From JBFLVQ01 sp040758525 (GTDB lineage: Bacteria > Acidobacteriota > Blastocatellia > Chloracidobacteriales > JADJPF01), in the NCBI GenBank assembly GCA_040758525.1, contig JBFLVQ010000462.1, forward strand, positions 1-7,769: a DNA stretch of 7,769 nt, given 5' to 3'. Position 1 is the first letter of the stretch. The number at the start of each line of letters is the position of its first letter. The translations under genes were made by a program, and so were the position numbers. Below, piece after piece: positions 1 through 6,357 of this stretch. Under the pieces are notes generated by a model. The model worked only from the letters and a program-made list of their open reading frames with translations, searched no databases and was not told where the DNA came from.

Positions 1-104
1 TAGTGATATGAACTAACAATTATCACCGAATTGAATTTGGCAGCCTAGCAAAGGTCACACATTAGCCAAGTTAAATCATGCGTACTCACAATAAGCTTTC
101 CAAT

Positions 105-118
105 TCTGATCTCTGATC
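105..118. repeat. Tandem 7-bp direct repeat upstream of the first gene
   Basis: TCTGATC occurs twice head to tail (105-111 and 112-118), about 35 bp before the first ATG. This is seen directly. It could be a regulator binding site or chance. I found no convincing -35/-10 pair anywhere in 1-152; besides this repeat and the ribosome binding site, that stretch holds only a 6-bp inverted repeat at its left end. Confidence 0.4.
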
Positions 119-141
119 ATTGGTTTTAACTAACAACTAAG

Positions 142-150
142 AAGGAGGAG
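142..150 (+). promoter_or_regulatory. Strong Shine-Dalgarno for the small secreted protein
   Basis: The purine run AAGGAGGAG contains a full AGGAGG core and sits a few bases before the ATG at 153. It is the strongest ribosome binding site in the window and fixes the start of this short gene, suggesting high translation. Confidence 0.85.
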
Positions 151-152
151 TT

Positions 153-422
153 ATGAACTCTTTACTAAGACCTTTTAAGCGTGTAATCCTTGTTGCCGTT
201 GTTGTTTGTGGTCTACTAGGATATTTTGCTAGTACGACAGCCAATTCTGTGTCTGCCTATCCTACTGGCTATAGAGAGATAGAATACTATCTAGATTCCA
301 GTTATCAACAGTACTGTGGTACCAAGATTGTTCGTTGTAATGGCAGTGTAATAATGTATGGTACTACTGGCCCTTACTCAGTTATTGTCGAGCAGTACTC
401 TTGTTCTGGACCAATACCTTGA
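153..422 (+). CDS. Small secreted protein resembling DUF6289 family
   Basis: This gene encodes an 89-residue exported protein of unknown function. Residues 1-36 read as a signal peptide: basic residues K9 and R10, a hydrophobic core from about 11 to 27, then a small-residue stretch ending near SVSA, a plausible signal peptidase I site. The mature part is only about 53 residues, rich in Tyr and Ser, with three cysteines (in YCGT, VRCNG and YSCSG). The pattern EIEYY, then CNG, then a Gly/Thr/Tyr stretch and a last Cys resembles the DUF6289 family as I remember it; this is motif memory, not a search. The start is secured by an excellent Shine-Dalgarno. A gene for another secreted protein follows 66 bp later on the same strand, so they may be co-transcribed. 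The odd Cys count could allow one disulfide with one free thiol. That the gene is real is well supported; the family is less certain. Confidence 0.82.
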   Translation: MNSLLRPFKRVILVAVVVCGLLGYFASTTANSVSAYPTGYREIEYYLDSSYQQYCGTKIVRCNGSVIMYGTTGPYSVIVEQYSCSGPIP

Positions 423-441
423 TCTCTGCTCGCTAACACGA

Positions 442-458
442 TTTTGCCTTTAGCAAAA
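442..458. repeat. Short inverted repeat between the two secreted-protein genes
   Basis: TTTTGC and GCAAAA form a 6-bp stem with a 5-base loop, starting 19 bp after the stop codon of the small secreted protein. The stem has only two GC pairs and no uninterrupted T run follows on the plus strand, so it would be a weak or leaky terminator at best. It may instead tune how much of the transcript reaches the deacetylase gene. Confidence 0.3.
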
Positions 459-488
459 AATAATTTCTAACTCTATGGAGAATAGATC

Positions 489-1475
489 ATGCCCTGTTTA
501 TCTCTTCACCGTCTTTCTCTTCTTTGTCTACTAGGAATTCTCTTTTTTCCAACTACTAACTTGGCACTGCCGAATTCTGCCAAAGTGCCAGTGCTTATCT
601 ACCATTCATGGAATGTGGGGAGTGATTGTAGCTATGTAAACAATGCGCCGGCTGCGCTTGAGAGCGATCTAGAAACGATCCGACAACAAGGTTTTGTCGT
701 GGTTCCTCTCTACTGGATTGCCGAGTGGGCAGTAGGGATTCGCGATGGTAGCACTCTGCCTGATAAAGTTGTAGGGCTTACATTTGATGATGGTGTTAGT
801 GGGGATTGGTATGACAACGCATCAAGTCCCTGTGGTTATGTAAAAAGTTTTCGTACCATCCTACAAGAGTTTAAGGCAAGGTATCCAGACCTGCCTTGGT
901 ATTCGCCGCATGCTGCCGTTTTTGTTGTTGGATCTCCTAGCGCACGTCAATTCGTTGGTGGCAACACTATGACCGATGAGTGGTGGGCAGCCGCCAATAG
1001 TTCAGGGATTATGGAGATCTACAATCATAGTACCGATCACGATCATGAATCTATACATGGTCAGTATGGACCAAGCTTTCCTGCTGCGTTCGATTCTTCA
1101 TTAGGTATCTACATTCCTGTTGCTGGCTATGGTATGGACGCCTACAACTGGGTGGGAAGGAACAATTTCTTTCGTATTGACAGTTATCTAGAAGCCAATT
1201 ATGAGATAGCCAGGTCGGCTCAGTATATTAGTTCAAAGATTGGGGTTTGGCCGGATCTCTTTGCCTACCCGTTTGGACACGAAGTTCCCTATCTGATAAA
1301 CGACTATTTCCCTAATTATCCTGGTGAACATCAGACTCTAGCAGCATTTTGTTGTGGTGATAGTTTCGTGACACGAAATTCATCACGTTATTGTCTGCCA
1401 CGATTTTCTCATGGAAGCCCAGGTGGATGGACTACACCAGCGGGACTAGTCAGTATTCTTCAGCGTGCACAGTAG
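489..1475 (+). CDS. Secreted polysaccharide deacetylase (NodB domain, CE4-like)
   Basis: This 328-residue protein is predicted to remove acyl groups, usually N-acetyl, from a cell-wall or extracellular polysaccharide outside the cytoplasm. Residues 1-27 form a signal peptide (His-Arg, then a Leu/Phe-rich core). The domain opens with VPVLIYH (33-39), the usual first strand of NodB domains. Motif 1 is TFDDG (98-102), giving the presumed catalytic base D100 and metal ligand D101. Motif 2 is NHSTDH (179-184), giving metal ligands H180 and H184 in the H-S-x-x-H pattern. Motif 3 is AYPFG (259-263). A late LPRF (303-306) may supply a further active-site Arg. All core motifs are present, so the enzyme looks active. 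Spacers between motifs are long (about 79 residues from D101 to H180 and 75 from H184 to motif 3), longer than in compact peptidoglycan deacetylases. GGAG at 477-480, 8 bp upstream, supports the ATG at 489. The substrate cannot be told from sequence. Confidence 0.9.
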   Translation: MPCLSLHRLSLLCLLGILFFPTTNLALPNSAKVPVLIYHSWNVGSDCSYVNNAPAALESDLETIRQQGFVVVPLYWIAEWAVGIRDGSTLPDKVVGLTFDDGVSGDWYDNASSPCGYVKSFRTILQEFKARYPDLPWYSPHAAVFVVGSPSARQFVGGNTMTDEWWAAANSSGIMEIYNHSTDHDHESIHGQYGPSFPAAFDSSLGIYIPVAGYGMDAYNWVGRNNFFRIDSYLEANYEIARSAQYISSKIGVWPDLFAYPFGHEVPYLINDYFPNYPGEHQTLAAFCCGDSFVTRNSSRYCLPRFSHGSPGGWTTPAGLVSILQRAQ

Positions 1476-1477
1476 CA

Positions 1478-1506
1478 GATTCAAACTATCTCAACGAGTT
1501 TGATTC
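1478..1506 (+). terminator. Possible weak terminator after the deacetylase gene
   Basis: TCAAACT (1481-1487) and AGTTTGA (1497-1503) are perfect inverted repeats around a 9-base loop; two more pairs form outside one mismatch. The hairpin starts 5 bp after the stop codon and runs into TTCTTG rather than a clean T run. The position fits a transcript end, but the AU-rich stem makes it weak. It precedes an independent promoter for the next gene, which supports a unit boundary here. Confidence 0.45.
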
Positions 1507-1561
1507 TTGCAGAGCAGACTTAGTATCAATCCAGGTAAGGTTACTGTAGTACTGCCAGCTC

Positions 1562-1590
1562 TTGACATTTACGCGCCCTTGGCATATATG
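1562..1590 (+). promoter_or_regulatory. Sigma70-type promoter for sucC
   Basis: A perfect -35 hexamer TTGACA (1562-1567) is followed, after 17 bp, by TATATG (1585-1590), a 4/6 match to the -10 consensus. An alternative -10, TATGCT, lies at 1587-1592 with 19-bp spacing. Transcription would begin near 1597, giving a leader of about 30 bases before the sucC ATG. It lies between a possible terminator and sucC, so sucC is likely transcribed on its own. Confidence 0.65.
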
Positions 1591-1617
1591 CTTACCCTTT
1601 GTCATAAGAATTTTCTC

Positions 1618-1622
1618 AGGAG
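1618..1622 (+). promoter_or_regulatory. Ribosome binding site that decides the sucC start
   Basis: AGGAG lies 6 bp before the ATG at 1629 but only 3 bp before the in-frame GTG at 1626. The spacing favours the ATG, giving a protein that begins MKIHEYQAK, matching the usual SucC N-terminus. Confidence 0.75.
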
Positions 1623-1628
1623 CAGGTG

Positions 1629-2789
1629 ATGAAGATTCATGAGTATCAAGCTAAGGGACTGTTGTCCAAATATGGTGTAACAGTGCCACGTGGCGAAGTC
1701 GTACGCTCACCCGAAGCGGCGCGTGCGGCAGCCAAGATATTAGGTGAAACAGTAGTAGTAAAAGCCCAAATACATGCTGGTGGGCGTGGCAAAGGCGGTG
1801 GTGTTAAGCTTGCCCATAGTGCTGATGATGCGGAAGAGTTGGCTCGTAAGATGTTAGGTATGAAGTTGGTCACACATCAGACCGGTCCCGAAGGTCGCGA
1901 AGTGCAAACCCTGCTCATTGAAGAGGCGCTTAAGATTAAACAGGAGTTCTATCTGGGAATCGTAATCGATCGTGCCGTGAGCAAGCCGGTCTTTATGGCT
2001 TCGCGAGCAGGTGGTATGGAGATTGAAGAGGTTGCCGCACGCGATCCAGAGGCAATCCTAAAAGAATACATTGATCCTGCTGTCGGTTTTCAAGCCTTCC
2101 AGGCACGTAAGCTGGCCTTTGGCTTAGGGCTGCCAGCAGAATTAATCTCTAAGGCAGTCAAGTTTATGACCGCGCTTTATCGTGCTTTTGTGGAATTGGA
2201 TGCTTCGCTCTTAGAGATCAATCCTTTTCTACTTACTGAAGATGGCGAACTTTATGCGCTTGATGCAAAAGTCAATTTTGATGACAATGCGCTCTTTCGT
2301 CACAAGGACTTTGCCGATTTGCGAGATCTTAATGAGGAAGAACCGCTTGAGATCGAAGCCTCCAAGTTTGATCTCAATTATATCAAGCTTGATGGCACAA
2401 TCGGCTGTATGGTGAATGGCGCAGGGTTAGCAATGGCTACTATGGATATTATCAAGCTGGCAGGGGGAGAACCGGCCAATTTCCTTGATGTCGGGGGTGG
2501 CGCTTCCCAAGAGCGAGTCGAGAATGCTTTTCGTATTCTGCTTGCCGACAAGAAGGTTAATGCAGTGCTGATCAATATCTTTGGTGGTATTGTGCGTTGC
2601 GATATGGTTGCTGCTGGTGTTGTTGAGGCGGCGAAAAAGATCGGTATAAAGATACCAGTAGTAGTACGACTAGAAGGCACCAATGTTGAGCGTGGTCGTC
2701 AAGTACTCGCCGAATCCGGCCTTAACTTTACTGCTGCAAACGGTATGAAAGATGCCGCAGAAAAGGTAGTAGCACTATCTCGACAATAA
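1629..2789 (+). CDS. sucC: Succinyl-CoA synthetase beta subunit (ADP-forming)
   Basis: SucC is the nucleotide-binding and succinate-binding subunit of succinate-CoA ligase, a cytoplasmic TCA-cycle enzyme that converts succinyl-CoA, ADP and phosphate to succinate, CoA and ATP together with SucD. At 386 residues it matches the family length (E. coli 388). The N-terminal ATP-grasp domain shows IHEYQAK (3-9) and the nucleotide-binding stretch KAQIHAGGRGKGGG (45-58). E196-I-N-P and D212 in ALDAK are the expected metal-site region, followed by NALFRH. The C-terminal CoA-ligase domain shows IGCMVNGAGLAM (258-269), LDVGGGA (286-292), NIFGGIVRCD (316-325) and VVRLEGTN (345-352). No key segment is missing. 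The chosen ATG has a well-spaced Shine-Dalgarno; a GTG immediately upstream would add one residue. The gene has its own promoter and terminator. The odd point is that sucD, which usually follows directly, is absent here. Confidence 0.97.
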   Translation: MKIHEYQAKGLLSKYGVTVPRGEVVRSPEAARAAAKILGETVVVKAQIHAGGRGKGGGVKLAHSADDAEELARKMLGMKLVTHQTGPEGREVQTLLIEEALKIKQEFYLGIVIDRAVSKPVFMASRAGGMEIEEVAARDPEAILKEYIDPAVGFQAFQARKLAFGLGLPAELISKAVKFMTALYRAFVELDASLLEINPFLLTEDGELYALDAKVNFDDNALFRHKDFADLRDLNEEEPLEIEASKFDLNYIKLDGTIGCMVNGAGLAMATMDIIKLAGGEPANFLDVGGGASQERVENAFRILLADKKVNAVLINIFGGIVRCDMVAAGVVEAAKKIGIKIPVVVRLEGTNVERGRQVLAESGLNFTAANGMKDAAEKVVALSRQ

Positions 2790-2810
2790 TGGAATGAACA
2801 GACTTATAGC

Positions 2811-2851
2811 AAAGGGCGGGAGAAGGGTTTTTCCCGCCCTTTACTATTTTT
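2811..2851 (+). terminator. Intrinsic terminator of sucC
   Basis: AAAGGGCGGGA (2811-2821) pairs perfectly with TCCCGCCCTTT (2832-2842). Three more pairs, one of them G-U, extend the stem inward to a 4-base loop at 2825-2828. A run of five T (2847-2851) follows after four bases. It begins 21 bp after the sucC stop. This GC-rich stem with a U tract is a classic Rho-independent terminator and closes sucC as a single-gene unit. Confidence 0.93.
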
Positions 2852-2876
2852 GCTTGTTTCTTATTTAGTTGTCTCA

Positions 2877-2905
2877 TTGCTGAGTGGAAAAGGCTCGCGT
2901 ATAAT
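2877..2905 (+). promoter_or_regulatory. Promoter with consensus TATAAT just before the operon start codon
   Basis: TATAAT (2900-2905) is a perfect -10 box; TTGCTG (2877-2882), 17 bp upstream, keeps the TTG of the -35 consensus. Only 8 bp separate the -10 box from the ATG at 2914, so the transcript should begin within about three bases of the start codon. No Shine-Dalgarno precedes that ATG. Together this points to a leaderless mRNA. Confidence 0.7.
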
Positions 2906-2913
2906 TATCCCCG

Positions 2914-4080
2914 ATGTCGAAAACGGTTCATCTTGCGCCAACCTCTACTGGAGATATTATTGACCGGGCGGTACGGATCTATCGCAACAATTTCGCCCCC
3001 TTACTGGCAATTGTCGCAATTCCTGGCTTAATCACCTATATAGGTACATTGATGGCCTCTTTTGGCGCCTCGACTATGAGCGAAGCGGCAGAGGTTGGTA
3101 TTGCGCTAGGAATCCTAATGATCATAGCCGGGTATTTTCTTATTGTCGGTGTCGGTCCAATCATTCATTTGATTGTTGTGGGCGGGCTTTCACGTACCTT
3201 GGCTGACCACATAATGATGGGTAAGCGGGTCAGTCTAGCGGCAACCTGGCAGGCGATACGAAGCAATTTTTGGAAACTGCTAGGTGGTCAGATACTGGTA
3301 ATGGTTATCGTCGGCTTTATTAGTGGAATGCTCGTTATGCTCTTATATTTCCTAATAATAATAGGGGTAGTAGCGACGGTCACATTACACTTGCCAAATT
3401 GGCTGATTATTACTCTTGCCATTGTCATTACTGTACCATTAATTGTTGGAGTAATGATTCTTTTTGGCGCCGTCTATGCCCGCACAGTCTTTGTCCCTTG
3501 TGCAATTATGATTGAAGGCCAATCGATTGGAGATGCGATTAGCCGTAGCATGAAATTGGGCAATAACAATTGGTGGCGGGTATTGCTAATAATACTCTTT
3601 GATTTTGCGATAGCATTCTCTTTTATCGCAGCATTGGGCATACCTTTGAGTGTTTATGGATTCTTTTCTGGGGCACTCTCGGATATCGCCAATATTCCTG
3701 GTTGGGTGCCAATCGCTTATAGCACGGTAGATCAGATGGGTAAGATGCTTACTGTTCCGATCTCAACAATTGCTTATACACTACTCTATTTCGACAGTCG
3801 TGTAAGAAAAGAGGGTTATGATGTGGAACTGCTAGCCTGGCAGATTGGGCCTGCTGTTCAAACCCCTGTACAGCAATCTGCTAGTGCTACTGTGATACCA
3901 GAGTCACCGCCTATTATCACTGAAGTACAAGCTACCCCAACTATTACTGACGAGGTTCTACTAACACCGCAACCAAACGAATCGGTTGATATTTTCTCAC
4001 CATCCTTAGAGGTAATCGATAAAGTAACTGATGAGGCAACTAATGAAGTCCAAGCTACTGCCAAACCCATCGACAGTTAG
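2914..4080 (+). CDS. Six-helix membrane protein, GPDPase membrane-domain-like
   Basis: This 388-residue protein has no catalytic motif I can recognise and probably acts in the inner membrane. The opening (TSTGDIIDRAVRIYRNNF, 10-27) is the amphipathic entry helix typical of proteins annotated as glycerophosphoryl diester phosphodiesterase membrane domain (PF10110-like); the catalytic phosphodiesterase domain is absent. About six hydrophobic segments follow, near 28-50, 61-92, 122-153, 160-192, 221-250 and 264-292, then LYFDSRVRKEGYD (291-303), a common end motif of this group. An even helix count would put both ends in the cytoplasm. Residues 313-388 form a low-complexity tail rich in Thr, Pro, Glu and Val, with EVQAT repeated at 337 and 378. 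The start is fixed by homology-like N-terminal sequence and the promoter, not by a ribosome binding site; the next in-frame Met is residue 47. It is first in an operon with DUF4129 and DUF4350 proteins. Function is unknown. Confidence 0.85.
   Translation: MSKTVHLAPTSTGDIIDRAVRIYRNNFAPLLAIVAIPGLITYIGTLMASFGASTMSEAAEVGIALGILMIIAGYFLIVGVGPIIHLIVVGGLSRTLADHIMMGKRVSLAATWQAIRSNFWKLLGGQILVMVIVGFISGMLVMLLYFLIIIGVVATVTLHLPNWLIITLAIVITVPLIVGVMILFGAVYARTVFVPCAIMIEGQSIGDAISRSMKLGNNNWWRVLLIILFDFAIAFSFIAALGIPLSVYGFFSGALSDIANIPGWVPIAYSTVDQMGKMLTVPISTIAYTLLYFDSRVRKEGYDVELLAWQIGPAVQTPVQQSASATVIPESPPIITEVQATPTITDEVLLTPQPNESVDIFSPSLEVIDKVTDEATNEVQATAKPIDS
4032..4036 (+). promoter_or_regulatory. Ribosome binding site inside the upstream gene that sets the DUF4129 protein start
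   Basis: TGAGG lies 6 bp before the ATG at 4043 and inside the coding sequence of the preceding gene. An earlier in-frame ATG at 4031 has no Shine-Dalgarno upstream, so 4043 is preferred. Confidence 0.6.
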
Positions 4081-5155
4081 TCTATGGTTACGACGATTAA
4101 TCTTGATCATTATCCTCTTGGTAGTTGGAAGAGTGGTGGTTTGGGCTGCTCAGGATTTTGCTGACTATCATACACGTGTACAACAGGCTCTTGATATTGC
4201 AGAAAAGGCTTGCCGTTGTCCAAATAATCCCGTAGCCAAAGATGAAAAGGAAGCAGGGGAGGAAGCAGAGGCCGTTGCTACTAATCCAGATCTTACCCCC
4301 TTAAAAAATATATTGCCGGAGCAAGAAAGGCTCTACTATCGTAACCAGGAGATGGTAATTGATAATTCTTGGTTACATAAGTTGGTTTCTTCTTACCAAT
4401 CCCAACAAGACCAGGAGCAGCGGCAACGTCTCTTAGTAGCGATTACTATGCGGTTGCGAGCGCTTAATGAAAGCCTGACTACTACCGCACAGTTATCTAC
4501 TAACTCCTCTACAGATAAAGATGAGCGTCAACTGTTACGAGATATTCTTAATCGCGATGATTTCACGATAAAAAGACAAGACAGTCTAGTTGAGAAGTTC
4601 TGGCGCTGGTTGTTATATCAACTTGCCGAACTCTATCAACGTTTCTTTAGCCGTATAGGTATAGAGGGTACAGCCTGGGAGAGTATTCTCAAACTGGTGA
4701 TTATTGTACTTACCGCACTTGCCGTACTATTTGGTGTTCGTCTGTTATTGCGCTATTTCAAGCGTGAGGTGAAACAGAAAAAAGGCAAGCGTATGGTATT
4801 GGGTGAGGAGTTTGACGAGAAGGTAACAGCTCAAGATCTTGCCTCGGCAGCTTTTGAACTGGCGCGTCAAGGCGATTATCGTAGCGCTATGCGCAAGCTC
4901 TATATTGCCCTGCTTTATGAATTGGATCAGCATCGTGTAATCCAATTAAATCCTAGTGCCACCAACCGAGAGTATCTACGTGCTGTAGAGGCCAAACATC
5001 GTGGCAGTGCATTGCTGGAAATGACCTATTATCTCACAGATCAGTTTGAGATCTTCTGGTATGGTCAGGTCGCTAGTAGTCAGGATGATTATCAGCGTTT
5101 CTTGGAAGGCTACCAGCGGGCTTGTGGCACACTAGACCAGCGGAGGACGGTATGA
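4043..5155 (+). CDS. DUF4129 domain membrane protein
   Basis: This 370-residue bitopic-type membrane protein has an N-terminal helix (about 17-36), an extracytoplasmic region of roughly 175 polar residues predicted to be mostly helical, a second helix (about 214-236), then a basic stop-transfer segment (K240 to R250) and a cytoplasmic domain. Residues about 265-360 match the DUF4129 pattern: an alpha-helical stretch (ASAAFELARQGDY), then LYIALLYELDQ, the signature TNREY (307-311), and F335 with WYG (339-341). DUF4129 proteins have no known activity; they are often encoded with MoxR ATPases, DUF58 and DUF4350 proteins or transglutaminase-like proteins and are thought to act in envelope assembly, which is an inference from context. 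C57 and C59 sit just outside the membrane (CRCP). The gene overlaps its upstream neighbour by 38 bp and the downstream gene by 4 bp, so translation is probably coupled. An alternative start at 4031 would add four residues. Confidence 0.88.
   Translation: MKSKLLPNPSTVSLWLRRLILIIILLVVGRVVVWAAQDFADYHTRVQQALDIAEKACRCPNNPVAKDEKEAGEEAEAVATNPDLTPLKNILPEQERLYYRNQEMVIDNSWLHKLVSSYQSQQDQEQRQRLLVAITMRLRALNESLTTTAQLSTNSSTDKDERQLLRDILNRDDFTIKRQDSLVEKFWRWLLYQLAELYQRFFSRIGIEGTAWESILKLVIIVLTALAVLFGVRLLLRYFKREVKQKKGKRMVLGEEFDEKVTAQDLASAAFELARQGDYRSAMRKLYIALLYELDQHRVIQLNPSATNREYLRAVEAKHRGSALLEMTYYLTDQFEIFWYGQVASSQDDYQRFLEGYQRACGTLDQRRTV
5142..5147 (+). promoter_or_regulatory. Ribosome binding site for the DUF4350 gene
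   Basis: GGAGGA lies within the last codons of the DUF4129 gene, 4 bp before the ATG at 5152. It selects this start over an upstream in-frame TTG at 5122 and produces the ATGA stop/start overlap typical of coupled genes. Confidence 0.8.
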
Positions 5156-6348
5156 AGAGATCGTTTTCCAACCTGGTAGTAATCTTGATTGTTCTTGCTT
5201 TGATCGTATTGCTCAATTTTATTTTCTATGTTGATAAACGCCAACAGACCGAGGATGAGCGCACAGGGGATCGTTCCAGCTATTCTGGACGCACCTATGG
5301 CACACTGGCATATTACCTACTGCTACAAGAACTCGATTATCAAGTCTTACGTTGGCGACGTCCATTGACAGATCTAGCCAGTGCTAGTGAGATAAAGACG
5401 CTTATAATGATCTCTCCCGCTCCTCAGCATCAGCCCAGCCTACAAGAGTTCCAAGCGCTTGAAAGTTGGGTCAGTAATGGTGGTCATCTACTTATTGTCG
5501 AGCGAGATCTAGCACGAAGCTTTGGCAGCACGATAGTACAGACAGTGGCTGGCAGTGAACAGTCTCCTCGTATCTTGCAACCCAATCCTTACTCACAAGG
5601 AGTGGAGAAGATCAAGCTTTCAGAATTTCCTATGACAATGACGGTTAACCAAGGCCGTTTTGTCGAGTATTTTGCTGTCGATGAGAATCCTATCTGTGCC
5701 GAGATTCAATTGGGTAACGGTAAAATCTTTGTTCTTTCTGATCCATACATTATTTCTAACAATGGTATCAATGCAGAAGATAATGTATGCCTGGCAATAA
5801 ATCTGGCTACCGATAATCATGCTCCTAATCAAGCTGGAGTGATTGCTTTTGACGAATTTCATCATGGTTATAAAGAGACACAGTCGCAATATGCCAGTCT
5901 ACGTGACTATTTCCGTGGTACACCTGTGCCTTGGTTGTTGGGACAGGTAACACTGATCGGATTGGCGATTGTTTTTACGCAAGGGCGGCGCTTTGCTCGT
6001 GCGCTCCCTCTTAAGAAGATCGATCGTGCCAGTTCACTCGAATTTGTATCTGCAATGGCAAATATTCAACGAGCTGCACGCGCTCGCGATCTTGCAATGG
6101 AGAATATCTTTTTACGCTTTAAGATAAGGCTCTGCCATTGGGTAGCGATCTCTGCTACCGCAACATCTGAACAGATCGCGACAGCAATAATGCGAAAAGT
6201 CGGGAGAAATGATCCGGCTCGCACCAAGTCGATCAAACAGTTGCTGACAGAATGTGATGCCATTGTTAAAGGTGGCGAAGTCTCGGAAGCAAAACTGCTC
6301 TCATTAACTCGACAGATGCGGGATCTGGAACAAGAGTTCAAGTTCTGA
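5152..6348 (+). CDS. DUF4350 domain membrane protein
   Basis: This 398-residue protein has an N-terminal membrane helix (7-26), an extracytoplasmic DUF4350 domain (about 40-255), a second helix (about 259-277) and a cytoplasmic C-terminal helical region of about 120 residues. The outer domain starts with SGRTYGTLAYYLLLQELDY (45-63), runs through a Rossmann-like stretch (TLIMISPA at 83-90; LESWVSNGGHLLIVE at 103-117) and ends with FDEFHHGY (233-240), the most recognisable signature of the family. The fold resembles glutamine-amidotransferase-like domains, but no catalytic Cys-His-Glu triad is apparent, so it may bind rather than cleave; this is inference. The cytoplasmic part (SSLEFVSAMANIQRAARARDLA, conserved in type) could contact an ATPase partner. 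A good Shine-Dalgarno and a 4-bp overlap with the DUF4129 gene fix the start. It ends the operon; no MoxR or DUF58 gene follows, and a convergent gene ends 9 bp away. Confidence 0.88.
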   Translation: MKRSFSNLVVILIVLALIVLLNFIFYVDKRQQTEDERTGDRSSYSGRTYGTLAYYLLLQELDYQVLRWRRPLTDLASASEIKTLIMISPAPQHQPSLQEFQALESWVSNGGHLLIVERDLARSFGSTIVQTVAGSEQSPRILQPNPYSQGVEKIKLSEFPMTMTVNQGRFVEYFAVDENPICAEIQLGNGKIFVLSDPYIISNNGINAEDNVCLAINLATDNHAPNQAGVIAFDEFHHGYKETQSQYASLRDYFRGTPVPWLLGQVTLIGLAIVFTQGRRFARALPLKKIDRASSLEFVSAMANIQRAARARDLAMENIFLRFKIRLCHWVAISATATSEQIATAIMRKVGRNDPARTKSIKQLLTECDAIVKGGEVSEAKLLSLTRQMRDLEQEFKF

Positions 6349-6357
6349 CAGATTGCA

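Noticed and set aside
3..26. Inverted repeat GTGATA ... TATCAC with a 12-base spacer near the left edge
   Set aside because: The arms are only 6 bp, nothing related is nearby, and such a match is expected by chance; the gene to its left is not visible.
2378..2683. 101-codon minus-strand reading frame within sucC
   Set aside because: It is opposite to the conserved CoA-ligase domain of sucC; its Ile/Ser/Pro-rich translation is typical of an antisense shadow.
6066..6341. 91-codon minus-strand reading frame within the DUF4350 gene
   Set aside because: It is a shadow of the helical C-terminal region. No ribosome binding site or family pattern supports it.
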